Shown: one piece after another, positions 21,745 through 30,437 of the stretch
Layout: each line of letters begins with the position of its first letter
Position numbering within the stretch: the first letter of the stretch is position 1
Assembly (NCBI RefSeq): GCF_017349315.1
Contig: NZ_JAFMPP010000005.1
Span: 1 to 64,000, forward strand
Direction: 5' to 3'
Length of the DNA: 64,000 nt
Source: Jiella flava
GTDB taxonomy: Bacteria; Pseudomonadota; Alphaproteobacteria; Rhizobiales; Rhizobiaceae
The notes under the pieces: generated by a model
Database searches by the model: none
Told to the model about the DNA's origin: nothing
The model's input: only the letters and a program-made list of their open reading frames with translations
Program-made: the position numbers and the translations under genes

Positions 21745-22109
21745 TGCGCGAATCCGGATCCGTGGAGAATGGCGTTCGAGTTGTTCGCCAATGTCACCCA
21801 TTAGGTTGAATGAAGGGTTAACCAGAATCCGGCATCATCCTGTGAAGCCGCAGCATTGATCGCAATTGCAGATTTTGCATGCATTTGATGCTTGGATTTT
21901 GATCGAAGTACCTTAGAAGTTGGTGAGGGGGATCTATGTTTCTGCGCCTTTTTTGATCAGATTTTCATTATCTTACGCTTAGGAGCGTGTAAATTAAATA
22001 AAAATCAACCAAGCTTCTTAATTGCATTGCAATATGACGGCGCTAAATTGGGTAGACCCGAGCGATGGTACAGTCGACGGGAGCGCTATCTGGAATCCAA
22101 GGAGTCCTC
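21745..22109. other. Intergenic region between pilus genes
   Basis: A relatively AT-rich spacer (notably 21940-22030, with TAAATTAAATAAAAATCAACC) between the minus-strand CpaC-N gene and the Flp pilin. It probably contains the strong promoter of the pilin gene. AAGGAG at 22099-22104 is the pilin ribosome-binding site. No other gene is recognised. Confidence 0.5.
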
Positions 22110-22283
22110 ATGTCCAAGCTTATCGCTCGATTCGCCAAGAACGAGTCCGGTGCCACCGCCATCGAGTACGGCCTGATCGCCGGCATTATGGCAGTCGCTT
22201 TGATCGCTGCTTTTGCGGTTCTTTCGCCGCAGCTGCTGAAGACGTTCACTGACATCGCGAACAAGATGAAGGTTACGAGCTAA
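22110..22283 (+). CDS. Flp-family type IVb pilin
   Basis: 57 residues with the Flp signature SGATAIEYG (residues 13-21). The predicted prepilin cleavage lies after G14, with Glu at +5 and Tyr at +6 of the mature pilin. The rest is one hydrophobic helix and a short tail ending KMKVTS. It is the major subunit of Tad/Flp adhesive pili. AAGGAG lies six bases before the ATG. A GC-rich hairpin and repeat copy B follow. Confidence 0.93.
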   Translation: MSKLIARFAKNESGATAIEYGLIAGIMAVALIAAFAVLSPQLLKTFTDIANKMKVTS

Positions 22284-22315
22284 CGTCTTAGTGGCCGCAT
22301 CTTCGGGTGCGGCGC

Positions 22316-22421
22316 TCCAGCATCGGCCCGACAATCGGAATCGATTTTCGGCAACGCACGATGCGTTGATCCAAAGGCTTAGAGCGACCTTTCTGCGTCC
22401 GACAGGACGCAGGGCGCTCGA
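22316..22421 (+). repeat. Dispersed palindromic intergenic element, copy B
   Basis: Starts CAGCATCGGCCCGACAATCG, contains the core AATCGGAATCGATTTTCGG, then CACGATGCGTTGATCC, and ends with a second palindrome CTGCGTCCGACAGGACGCAG. It lies in the 325-base gap (22284-22608) between the pilin and cpaA. The rest of that gap holds a short GC hairpin just after the pilin and no recognised gene. Confidence 0.85.
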
Positions 22422-22608
22422 ATGTCTGCTTACGTTGCGGGTGACGGTCTTGCGACCGCCGCCCGCGTCGTGTTGATAATTTAGGCAGAATTGCGCCAGT
22501 CGACAGAATTGCCCAAGCCGGATTGCGGCAGAATGTTAGGACTTTTGATCCATCTTTGTCGGGACGGTCTTTGGGGCCAACCACGACGGCCATGATCGGG
22601 AGGCTTTC

Positions 22609-23115
22609 ATGATGGTGACCACCGCGCTGCTCCTGACGGTTTTTCCTTTCGCCATGATTTTCAGTGCGATGACCGATCTTCTGGAAATGAAGATCGAGAA
22701 TTGGGCGATGGTTGTTCTTGCCTTGGCTTTCCTGCCGGCAGCTTTTCTGGTCGGCCTGTCCTGGCAGGTTTTGGGGTTGCATATTCTTGTCGGCTTCATG
22801 TGTCTTTCGGCAACATTCGGGATGTTTGCTGCCGGCTGGATGGGCGGCGGCGACGCAAAGTTGATTGCCGCAACCGCCCTCTGGTTCGGCCCTAGCATGA
22901 TGGTCGTCGAATATCTGTTGATGGGCGCGCTGTTTGGCGGTGTGCTGACCCTGCTCATCCTGACGCTGCGCGGCAAACTGCTTCCCGCTACGGGGTTTGC
23001 CTTCGTCGATCGATTGATGGAGCAAAAGACCGGCATTCCTTACGGTGTGGCGCTCGGCGTCGCTGGTTTGTACGTCTACTCCCACAGCTTCTGGATGACG
23101 GCTGCGGTCGGTTGA
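22609..23115 (+). CDS. cpaA: Prepilin peptidase, CpaA/TadV type
   Basis: 168 residues, four to six membrane segments, A24A peptidase family. The two catalytic Asp residues are visible: D23 in SAMTDLLEMKI and D82 in GGGDAKL. It cleaves the Flp prepilin leader at the inner membrane. It lacks the N-methyltransferase domain of PilD, as usual for CpaA. GGGAGG precedes tandem ATGs. It follows the pilin gene across a repeat element. Confidence 0.9.
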   Translation: MMVTTALLLTVFPFAMIFSAMTDLLEMKIENWAMVVLALAFLPAAFLVGLSWQVLGLHILVGFMCLSATFGMFAAGWMGGGDAKLIAATALWFGPSMMVVEYLLMGALFGGVLTLLILTLRGKLLPATGFAFVDRLMEQKTGIPYGVALGVAGLYVYSHSFWMTAAVG

Positions 23116-23155
23116 CTTGCTTGACGCCGCGGATGGGGGATTGCTGTAATGGCAA

Positions 23156-24157
23156 TTATCGGCGGCTCATCAGGCGGATGGCCTCGCCGACGATCCCGCG
23201 GCGGAACAACAGCACGCAGAGAACGAAAATGACGCCGATGATCACCGTCACCGGGACATTGGACGTCGCAAAATAGTTCTGCATCGTCACCACCAGAGCC
23301 GCGCCGACCGAGGGACCGAAGATCGTGCCCATTCCGCCGAGCAGCGTCATCAGCACCACTTCGCCGGACATCTGCCAGGCCACGTCGGTGAGAGTGGCGA
23401 TCTGCAGGACGATCGCCTTCATCGCGCCGGCAAGCCCTGCGATCGTCGCGGACATCACGAAGGCCGCGAGCTTGTAGCGCTCGACCCGGTAGCCGAGCGA
23501 GATCGCCCGGTTCTCGTTTTCGCGAATCGCCTGCAGCACGTGGCCGAAGGGCGAGTGGACGATCCGCCAGACGGCGAAGAAGCCAAGGAGGAAGATCGCC
23601 AGCACGAAATAATAGATGTTGAGCGGCTGGTTGAGGTCGATCAGCCCGAGAAGATGGCCGCGTGGCACGTTCTGGATGCCGTCTTCGCCGTGGGTGAAGG
23701 GTGCCTGCAGGAAAATGAAAAAGACCATTTGTGACAGGGCAAGGGTAACCATGGCGAAATAGATGCCCTGGCGGCGAATCGCGAGAAGGCCGATCAACAG
23801 CCCCATCACGCCGGCTCCGGCCGCGGCCAGAAGGATCGCCGAAAGCGGCTCGAAGCCCCAGACCTTGACGGCATGGGCGGCGAAATAGGCCGCGCCGCCG
23901 AAGAACGCCGCATGGCCGAAGGACAACAGCCCGACATAGCCGAGCAGCAGGTTGAAGGCGGTGGCAAACAGCGCGAAGCACAGCACCGTCATGATGAAAA
24001 CGGGATAGACGAAGAACGGTGCGGCACACAGTCCGGCGACGGCGATAAGCGCGATGACGACACCGATGGCGGACCGGCTGCGCTGACGGGCGTGGGGATG
24101 GGCCGTCGCCGGCCGCTCGCCGCTCGCCGTCACGCCGGATCCTGAGAGACTTGTCAT
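23156..24157 (-). CDS. livM: Branched-chain amino-acid/amide ABC transporter permease LivM
   Basis: 333 residues from the ATG at 24157. About nine membrane helices with LLGYVGLLSFGHAAFFGGAAY near the N-terminus and the conserved coupling loop ENENRAISLGYRVERYKL. Inner-membrane half of a HAAT-family importer. Its ATG is two bases after the livH stop, with GGAGG inside the livH 3' end. Last gene of the five-gene operon. Confidence 0.9.
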   Translation of the reverse strand: MTSLSGSGVTASGERPATAHPHARQRSRSAIGVVIALIAVAGLCAAPFFVYPVFIMTVLCFALFATAFNLLLGYVGLLSFGHAAFFGGAAYFAAHAVKVWGFEPLSAILLAAAGAGVMGLLIGLLAIRRQGIYFAMVTLALSQMVFFIFLQAPFTHGEDGIQNVPRGHLLGLIDLNQPLNIYYFVLAIFLLGFFAVWRIVHSPFGHVLQAIRENENRAISLGYRVERYKLAAFVMSATIAGLAGAMKAIVLQIATLTDVAWQMSGEVVLMTLLGGMGTIFGPSVGAALVVTMQNYFATSNVPVTVIIGVIFVLCVLLFRRGIVGEAIRLMSRR

Positions 24158-24159
24158 CG

Positions 24160-25047
24160 TCAAACCTCCTTGCCGAACAGGCCGGCCGGGCGAAGCATCA
24201 GCACCACGGCCATGATGACGAAGACGACGATATTCGAGGCTTCGGGATAGAAGACTTTGGTGAGGCCCTCGAGAATACCGAGCACATAGCCGGTGATGAT
24301 GGCCCCGCCGATCGAGCCCATGCCGCCGATGACGACGACGGCAAAGACGATGATGATCAGATTCGAGCCCATCAGCGGCGAGACCTGGTAAACCGGCGCG
24401 GCGAGTACGCCGGCGAGGCCGGCAAGCCCCGCGCCGAGAGCGTAGGTGAGGGTGAGGAGCAGTGGCACGTTGACGCCGAAGGCCTGGACGAGCTGCGGAT
24501 TTTCGGTCGCCGCCCGCAGATAGGCGCCAAGCCGGGTTTTCTCGATCAGCAGCCAGACGGCGAGGCAGATGACGATCGAGGCGACAACGACAAAGCCGCG
24601 ATAGTTCGGCAGGAACATGAAGCCGAGATTGGTGCCGCCGGCAAGAATCTGCGGGCCCGAATAGGGCTGTCCGGCCGCGCCGAAATACCAGCGGAAGCTG
24701 CCTTCGAGAATCAGCGCCAGACCGAAGGTGAAGAGCAGGCCGTAGAGATGGTCGAGATCGTAAAGCCGCGACAGCATGGTGCGCTCGATGAGAGCCGAGA
24801 TCGCGGCGACGATCAGCGGCGCGATCACCAGCGCCGGCCAGAAGCCGATGCCGGTATAGGCCAGCAGCAGATAGGCGGCGAAGGCGCCGAGCATGTACTG
24901 CGCGCCATGGGCGAAGTTGATGACGCGCAAGAGCCCGAAGATCACCGCCAAACCGAGCGAGAGAAGCGCGTAGAACGAGCCGTTGATGAATCCGATCAGC
25001 AACTGGCCGAGGAGTGCGGGGAGCGGAATGCCGAAGATCATCGTCAT
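24160..25047 (-). CDS. livH: Branched-chain amino-acid/amide ABC transporter permease LivH
   Basis: 295 residues. It opens with LLIGFINGSFYALLSLGLAVIFGLLRVINFAHGAQYMLGA, split here by its typical FGLLRVINFAHG motif, and has the C-terminal GGMGSIGGAIITGYVLG. About eight membrane segments. Pairs with LivM as the transport channel. AGGAG precedes the ATG; 12 bases separate it from livF. Confidence 0.9.
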   Translation of the reverse strand: MTMIFGIPLPALLGQLLIGFINGSFYALLSLGLAVIFGLLRVINFAHGAQYMLGAFAAYLLLAYTGIGFWPALVIAPLIVAAISALIERTMLSRLYDLDHLYGLLFTFGLALILEGSFRWYFGAAGQPYSGPQILAGGTNLGFMFLPNYRGFVVVASIVICLAVWLLIEKTRLGAYLRAATENPQLVQAFGVNVPLLLTLTYALGAGLAGLAGVLAAPVYQVSPLMGSNLIIIVFAVVVIGGMGSIGGAIITGYVLGILEGLTKVFYPEASNIVVFVIMAVVLMLRPAGLFGKEV

Positions 25048-25059
25048 CGTGCCGGCTCC

Positions 25060-25779
25060 TCAAACGCCCACGACGTCGTGGAGGCGGTCCATCTTGGCAT
25101 GGAGTTCGCTGGTCGGGAAGCTTTCCAGGATGTGCCCGTCCTCCATCAGATAGAAGCGATCGGCGACCTTGCGGGCGAAGCGGAAATTCTGTTCGACGAG
25201 CAACAGCGTCATGCCCTTCTTCTTCAGCTCGATCAGCACGTCGCCGATCCGCTGGATAATCACCGGCGCCAGGCCCTCGGTCGGCTCGTCGAGCAGGATG
25301 ATCTTGACGCCGGTCCTGAGGATTCGCGCGATCGCCAGCATCTGCTGTTCGCCGCCCGACAATTTCGTGCCCGGCGAATTGCGCCGCTCGGCGAGATTGG
25401 GAAACAGCGAGTAGATCTCCTCGACGCTCATGCCGCCCGCGGCGACGCGCGGCGGCAGCATCAGGTTTTCCGCGACCGACAGCGAGGCGAAGATGCCGCG
25501 CTCTTCCGGCACGTAGCCGATGCCGGCATGGGCGGTGCGATGCACCGGCACTTTCGACATGTCCTTGCCGGCGATGCGGATCTCCCCTTCGCGCCGCGGC
25601 AGAAGGTTCATGATCGCACGCAAGGTCGAGGTCTTGCCGGCGCCGTTACGGCCGATCAGGGTGATCGTCTCACCCTCCATCAGGTCGAGCGAGACACCGT
25701 GCAGCACATGGCTTTCGCCGTACCAGCCATTGAGATCGCGCAGTTTGAGAAGCGGCTCGGCGCCGGTCGTCCTACTCAT
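25060..25779 (-). CDS. livF: Branched-chain amino-acid/amide ABC transporter ATP-binding protein LivF
   Basis: 239 residues from the ATG at 25779 with GGGGAGCGAGG immediately upstream. Walker A GRNGAGKT (43-50), signature LSGGEQQML, Walker B IILLDEPTEGLAP and the switch His region VEQNF typical of LivF. It overlaps the end of livG by eight bases. The NBD that energises LivHM with LivG. Confidence 0.9.
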   Translation of the reverse strand: MSRTTGAEPLLKLRDLNGWYGESHVLHGVSLDLMEGETITLIGRNGAGKTSTLRAIMNLLPRREGEIRIAGKDMSKVPVHRTAHAGIGYVPEERGIFASLSVAENLMLPPRVAAGGMSVEEIYSLFPNLAERRNSPGTKLSGGEQQMLAIARILRTGVKIILLDEPTEGLAPVIIQRIGDVLIELKKKGMTLLLVEQNFRFARKVADRFYLMEDGHILESFPTSELHAKMDRLHDVVGV

Positions 25780-26533
25780 CCTCGCTCCCCATATAGGCTT
25801 CGCGTACCCGGGCATCGCTGCTGACGCTGGCATAGTCGCCTTCGGCGAGGATTTCGCCGCGCGCGAGCACCGTCACCTGGTCGCAAAGATCGGCGACGAC
25901 GTTGAGATTGTGTTCGACCATCACCACGGTGCGGCCCTTGGCAATGCGCCGGATGAGGTCGGAGATGCGGCCGATGTCCTCGACGCCCATGCCCGCCATC
26001 GGTTCGTCGAACAGGAGAACCGGCGGGTCGAGCGCCAAGGTCGTCGCGATCTCGAGGGCGCGCTTGCGGCCATAGGGCAGCTCCGCGGCGTCGTGACCGG
26101 CAAAGGCGGTGAGGCCGACCGCCTCGATCAGTTGATGGGCCTCGTCGTTCAGCCGGTCGAGCATGCGGTTGGAGCGCCAGAACTGGGTGCCGAGATGGGC
26201 CTTGCGCTGCAGTGCCACCCGCACATTGTCGAGGACGGTCAGATGCGGAAAGACGGCGGAGATCTGGAATGAACGCACCAGGCCCATGCGGGCGACGTCG
26301 GCGGGTCTGACGCCGGTGATGTCGCGGCCTTGGAAGACGATGGTTCCCGCCGTCGGCGTCAGGAACTTGGTCAACAGATTGAAGACGGTGGTCTTGCCGG
26401 CGCCGTTCGGCCCGATCAAGGCGTGGATCGTGCCCTCGTGAATGTCGAGATCGACCTTGTTCACGGCTTTGAAGCCGAAGAACTCTTTGGTCAGTCCCTT
26501 GGCGGATAAGATGGCGTCGGCAGCCGCGTTCAT
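25772..26533 (-). CDS. livG: Branched-chain amino-acid/amide ABC transporter ATP-binding protein LivG
   Basis: 253 residues. Walker A GPNGAGKTTVF (41-51), LPYGRKRALEIA in place of the LSGGQ signature (the usual LivG variant), Walker B VLLFDEPMAGMG and switch VEHNLN. Operon partner of livF and downstream of the binding protein. Confidence 0.92.
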   Translation of the reverse strand: MNAAADAILSAKGLTKEFFGFKAVNKVDLDIHEGTIHALIGPNGAGKTTVFNLLTKFLTPTAGTIVFQGRDITGVRPADVARMGLVRSFQISAVFPHLTVLDNVRVALQRKAHLGTQFWRSNRMLDRLNDEAHQLIEAVGLTAFAGHDAAELPYGRKRALEIATTLALDPPVLLFDEPMAGMGVEDIGRISDLIRRIAKGRTVVMVEHNLNVVADLCDQVTVLARGEILAEGDYASVSSDARVREAYMGSEDE

Positions 26534-26658
26534 AGACTGGTGTGCCTTCTTGGGTTCGGCGGCAGATTAGACTGCCGCCGGGCGAGCGGGGATCGGAAAG
26601 CTTTCTGCCTGACCATGCCGGCGCCGCCAGGACGGGGCGCCGGCTCGGTGTCCGGGCA

Positions 26659-27882
26659 TCACTTGCCGAACGCGGACACGTCGCAGCCGGAGTCCTTCAC
26701 GGACAGGAAGGCGTCCTTGCCGGGCACGGTGGCGACTTCGTTGTAATAGTCCCACTTGCCCTTCATCTCGTCCGGCTTCTTCACCTGGAAGAGATACATG
26801 TCGTAGACCATGCGGCCGTTGGCCTGCACATGGCCATTCTTGGCGAAGAGATCGTGCACCGGCATCTCGTGCAGCTGCTTGGCGACCGCCTTGGTCTCGT
26901 CGGTCCCGGCGGCCTTCACCGCCTTCAGATATTGCAGCACCGCCGAATACGTCCCGGCCTGGATCATGTTCGGCATGCGGCCGGTCCGCTCCATGAAGCG
27001 CTTGCCGAATTCGCGGTTCTTGTCGTTCTGGTCCCAGTACCAGCCTTCGGTCAGGTTCAGGCCCTGGGCCGCTTCGGCGCCCAGGCCATGCACTTCGGCG
27101 AGGGTGAAGAGCAGGGCGGCGAGCTTCTGTCCGCCCTGGACGATGCCGAATTCGGAGGCCTGCTTGATGGCGTTGGCCGTATCGAGGCCAGCATTGGCGA
27201 GGCCGATGACCTTGGCGCCGGACGACTGGGCCTGCAGCAGGAACGAGGAAAAGTCGGTGGTCGCCAGCGGGTGGCGAACCTCGCCAAGCACCTTGCCGCC
27301 ATTGGCCTTGACGAAGTCCGCCGTCTGCTGTTCGAGCGAATAGCCAAAGGCGTAGTCGGCGGTCAGGAAGAACCAGCTGTCGCCGCCCGCCTTGACCAGC
27401 GCACCGCCGGTGCCGACCGCGAGCGCATGGGTGTCATAGGCCCAGTGGAAGCCGTAGGGACTGCACTGCTTGCCGGTCAACTCCGTCGTCGCCGCGCCGG
27501 TGACGATGTCGATTTTGCCCTTTTCCTTCGATAGACCCTGCACCGCCAGCGCGACGGACGAGGTCGTCAGCTCCATGATCGCATCGACCTGTTTGGTGTC
27601 GTACCACTCGCGGGCTATGTTGACGGCGATGTCGGGCTTGTTCTGATGGTCGGCGTCGATGATCTCGATCGGCTTGTCGAGCACCTTGCCGCCGAAATCC
27701 TCGACGGCCATCTTGGCGGCTTCGACCGACCACTTGCCGCCGAAGTCGGCATAGACGCCGGACTGGTCGTTCAGGATGCCGATCTTGACGACGCCATCTG
27801 ACACCTCTTGGGCAACTGCCGCTGCCGGGGCCATCACGCCGGCAACGAGGATCGCCGCAAGCACGGTCTTATCGATGCGCAT
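26659..27882 (-). CDS. ABC transporter periplasmic substrate-binding protein (LivJ/LivK-like)
   Basis: 407 residues from the ATG at 27882, preceded by GGGAGGAAT. Signal peptide MRIDKTVLAAILVAGVMAPAAAVAQ, then KIGILNDQSGVYADFGGK, the usual start of a type-I periplasmic binding fold (Peripla_BP_6). First gene of the livKGFHM-type operon. The substrate may be a branched-chain amino acid, an amide, urea or an aromatic acid; sequence alone does not decide. The 776-residue-type fusion forms are not seen. Confidence 0.88.
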   Translation of the reverse strand: MRIDKTVLAAILVAGVMAPAAAVAQEVSDGVVKIGILNDQSGVYADFGGKWSVEAAKMAVEDFGGKVLDKPIEIIDADHQNKPDIAVNIAREWYDTKQVDAIMELTTSSVALAVQGLSKEKGKIDIVTGAATTELTGKQCSPYGFHWAYDTHALAVGTGGALVKAGGDSWFFLTADYAFGYSLEQQTADFVKANGGKVLGEVRHPLATTDFSSFLLQAQSSGAKVIGLANAGLDTANAIKQASEFGIVQGGQKLAALLFTLAEVHGLGAEAAQGLNLTEGWYWDQNDKNREFGKRFMERTGRMPNMIQAGTYSAVLQYLKAVKAAGTDETKAVAKQLHEMPVHDLFAKNGHVQANGRMVYDMYLFQVKKPDEMKGKWDYYNEVATVPGKDAFLSVKDSGCDVSAFGK

Positions 27883-28107
27883 GGATATTCCTCCCAATTG
27901 TAAAGCCGAAGAACCGTTTGCTCCCAAGTTCTCCAGATTACCTTGAATGAAGGCCAGCGCCCCCGGGTCTGTCAACAGTACCAGTGGCGTTCGGTCCGGA
28001 TAATCGGGAGTTTTCCAACTTTAGTCTGAGGAGGCGTCGGTGTGCTGCCGAATGATCTTTGCCGGCAGCGCGTTCGTCTGGCGCGATCGGGCAGCTTTTC
28101 TGGCAAT

Positions 28108-28208
28108 TCGAGCATCGGCCCGAAGATCGGAATCGATTTTCGGCAAAGCACGATGCTCGAATCAATGAGTGAGAGCGCCCTGCGCATGGTCGGGCGCAGG
28201 GCGCTCTA
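28108..28208 (+). repeat. Dispersed palindromic intergenic element, copy C
   Basis: GAGCATCGGCCCGAAGATCG, the AATCGGAATCGATTTTCGG core, CACGATGCTCGAATC, then a strong second hairpin AGAGCGCCCTGCGC and its complement around GATGGTCG-like loop bases. It fills the 3' part of the 323-base gap 27883-28205 between two minus-strand genes and provides the stop codon of the next gene at its edge. The remaining part of the gap shows no gene. Confidence 0.85.
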
Positions 28209-28646
28209 AGATGCGACGACGTGGGTGTCGCTGCCGGTCTTTGCGGCGCTTTGAGACTTGACCCGTCGCGGATTGCTCTGCAGTCCGTTGGCTTTTGTGA
28301 TCCATCGGTCGTCGCCGGCGAGCCAGCGCGACAGCCGCGCGACGACAATGTGCCGATTGAGATCGTAGCGGGGGTCGCCGCTGCGGCGAAACCGGATCTG
28401 GCGCCGCAACTCGCCGGCCACCCGGTGGCTCGCGTGGCGGCGCTCGTCAGGATCGAGGCGGCTCGGATCGTCGGCCTTTGCCGCCGCCACGAGGCTCGGC
28501 CCGGCTGCGCCGAAGCGCCGCAGCGCGGCTTGCAGCTCCAGGCGCTCGGTCAGGATGCGGTCGGCGCGACGGCGCTCTTCCATTTCGCGGCGGATCTTCG
28601 CCGTGAACGCGGCCAGGAGCGGCGGGAGATCGATTTGGTTCGACAT
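28206..28646 (-). CDS. Hypothetical protein, Arg/Leu-rich helical
   Basis: 146 residues from the ATG at 28646; a longer frame to 28739 is possible. An N-terminal helical, charged stretch (AAFTAKIRREMEERRRADRILTE) is followed by a basic region with RHASHRVAGELRRQIRFRR and DDRWITKANGLQ. No family is recognised. It is divergent from the DnaA-like HTH gene, so shared regulation is possible. Its stop codon is supplied by repeat copy C, so the original 3' end may have been altered. Confidence 0.45.
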   Translation of the reverse strand: MSNQIDLPPLLAAFTAKIRREMEERRRADRILTERLELQAALRRFGAAGPSLVAAAKADDPSRLDPDERRHASHRVAGELRRQIRFRRSGDPRYDLNRHIVVARLSRWLAGDDRWITKANGLQSNPRRVKSQSAAKTGSDTHVVAS

Positions 28647-28861
28647 GACGAATTCCGTTTCGCAAACACCTGCGAACCATTCGCCGACCCATGCCGGGTG
28701 GGGATAACTTCCTTGCCGAGGCGGGGTCGTCAGTCGCAAAAATCGAGTGGATGGAGACGATTCATTCGATCATCCCCTTGCAATCGAGGCCAAAATAGGA
28801 ACATATTCATATATCAATTTGAGTTCCTTACAAAGCGATGACAGATAAGGAGTCAGGCGCG

Positions 28862-29380
28862 ATGTCATTTGAGCTTTCCGACCCCGCCCGAAATGCGGTT
28901 GAGAGCCGGTTGCGTATGCCGTCGGCGCTCCGCGGCGGCCCGGGGGCGAGGCGGGCCCGGCCGCCCGCCAATTTGGAGCCTGAGGCAGAGCCCTTTATGG
29001 CTGGCGGGCTGATCGCCGGCCTCCGACGCGACATGGCCGGCGAAGCCTGCGGCTTGGTGCAGGAGGTCGTCAGCATCGTTTTCGACGTGCCGCTTGCAGA
29101 GATCCGGCGGGCCAATCGCTGCCAGAGCCGGATCTGCGACGCGCGCCATGTCGCAATGTATCTTGCCAACACCACCTTCGGCATTTCGCTGTCACGTGTT
29201 GCTCGCGCCTTCGGTCGTGAGCGCACCACGGTCGCTCATGCGGTGCGCCGGGTGGAGGACAAACGCGACGACCAAAGTTTCGATGCGCGGCTGGAGCGGC
29301 TCGAGGCGCTCTTGGCCGCGATCGGCCGCGCAATCGAGGTTGGCCGAACCGGCCGCGCCGCGGTCGGAGGCGGTCGCTGA
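28862..29380 (+). CDS. DnaA domain IV-like helix-turn-helix protein
   Basis: 172 residues from the ATG at 28862, which has AAGGAG nine bases upstream; an ATG at 28838 is less well placed. The C-terminal half matches DnaA domain IV: RICDARHVAMYLAN, then SLSRVARAFGRERTTVAHAVRRVED, equivalent to the DnaA-box-binding ARxxAMYLxR and RDHTTVxHA motifs. AAA+ domains are absent, so it cannot act as an initiator alone. It may bind DnaA-box-like sites or serve as a transcription factor. Coupled by TGATG to the DUF6456 gene. Confidence 0.8.
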   Translation: MSFELSDPARNAVESRLRMPSALRGGPGARRARPPANLEPEAEPFMAGGLIAGLRRDMAGEACGLVQEVVSIVFDVPLAEIRRANRCQSRICDARHVAMYLANTTFGISLSRVARAFGRERTTVAHAVRRVEDKRDDQSFDARLERLEALLAAIGRAIEVGRTGRAAVGGGR

Positions 29381-29868
29381 TGGCGCAGGTGGATTTTAAC
29401 GCTGAGGAAACGCCGCTCACCCGGTTGGCGACACGCCGCGGCGCGGGGGGCGAGCCGTTCCTGTCGACCGCCGAGGCGATGGCGGGTGAGAAGATCCGGG
29501 TGGATTTCACCCGTGGCCAGATGGCGCCGGCGATCGGCCAGCGCTGGGACGGCATGCCACGCGCGCCGCGTCGGGGTGCGCTCGCCCATGAGCTTTCGGA
29601 CACCGCGATCGATGCGCGCAGGCGGGTAGCGCAAGCCTGTGACGCGATCGGCCCGGAACTGTCGGGTCTGGTTCTCGACGTCTGTTGCTTTTTGAAAGGG
29701 CTGGAGACGGTCGAGAAGGAGCGGCGCTGGCCGGCCCGCTCGGCCAAGCTCCTGCTAAAAACCGGTCTGGCGATGCTGGCGCGCCATTACGGTTTCGACG
29801 GCGCGGTCTCGTCGCAGAAGGAGCGGCGCATGCGCCATTGGCGGGCGCCAGACACGGCGAAGGCATGA
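29380..29868 (+). CDS. DUF6456 domain protein
   Basis: 162 residues. ETPLTRLATRRGAGGEPFLSTAEAMAGEKIRVDF and GPELSGLVLDVCCFLKGLETVEKERRWPARSAK carry the pattern of alphaproteobacterial DUF6456 proteins, with a basic helical C-terminus. Function unknown. The TGATG overlap with the preceding DnaA-IV-like gene means the two are co-translated and probably work together, perhaps as DNA-binding partners. Confidence 0.75.
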   Translation: MAQVDFNAEETPLTRLATRRGAGGEPFLSTAEAMAGEKIRVDFTRGQMAPAIGQRWDGMPRAPRRGALAHELSDTAIDARRRVAQACDAIGPELSGLVLDVCCFLKGLETVEKERRWPARSAKLLLKTGLAMLARHYGFDGAVSSQKERRMRHWRAPDTAKA

Positions 29869-29882
29869 GGAGGGCGTCGATG

Positions 29883-30299
29883 TCAGGCCGCGGCGGCTCG
29901 GGCGTCGGTCTTGATCCGGGCCACCATCGAGCGCAGGCCGTTGGAGCGCTGCGGCGTCAGATGCTCCTGCAAGCCGAGTTGCGCGAACAGCGCCTCGGCG
30001 TCGGTGGCTTCGATCTCAGCCGGGGTGCGACCGGAAAACAGGGCCAAGGCGACGGCGACGAGACCTTTGACGATATGGGCGTCGGAATCGCCGCGAAAGC
30101 TCAGATGCGGAGGATGGGCGCCGTCACTCTCGCTGACCAGCCAGACCTGGCTGACGCAGCCGCGCACCTTGGTGGCCTCGCTCATCTCCTCAGGGGCGAG
30201 CGGCGGCAGTGCTCGGCCGAGCTCGATCAGATAGCGATAACGGTCCTCCCAATCGTCGAGAAGCTCGAAATCCGAGGTGATCTCGTCGATGCTCTGCAT
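29883..30299 (-). CDS. sufE: SufE family cysteine-desulfurase sulfur acceptor
   Basis: 138 residues from the ATG at 30299 with GGGAGCGGCC upstream. DDWEDRYRYLIELGRALPPL opens the fold and KVRGCVSQVWL holds the sulfur-accepting Cys. It takes persulfide from SufS and passes it to SufBCD for Fe-S cluster assembly. The other suf genes are not in the window. Convergent with the DUF6456 gene. Confidence 0.92.
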   Translation of the reverse strand: MQSIDEITSDFELLDDWEDRYRYLIELGRALPPLAPEEMSEATKVRGCVSQVWLVSESDGAHPPHLSFRGDSDAHIVKGLVAVALALFSGRTPAEIEATDAEALFAQLGLQEHLTPQRSNGLRSMVARIKTDARAAAA

Positions 30300-30437
30300 G
30301 GCCGCTCCCAAGGGACGAGGTTGGATTTTTGTTGCGCGACAAGGCCATGAGGGTCTGGCCCCTTTCGTCTCGCCGGCGTCGGGCAGGGGCCCGTGCGCCG
30401 CTCCGTTCGTCTCATATAGAGGGCTTGGCCTGCACTG

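Noticed and set aside
24151-25824. 557-codon plus-strand open frame opposite livM/livH/livF
   Set aside because: It is antisense to three well-supported liv genes, is extremely rich in Glu/Asp/Arg/His as GC-rich shadows are, and has no family motif.
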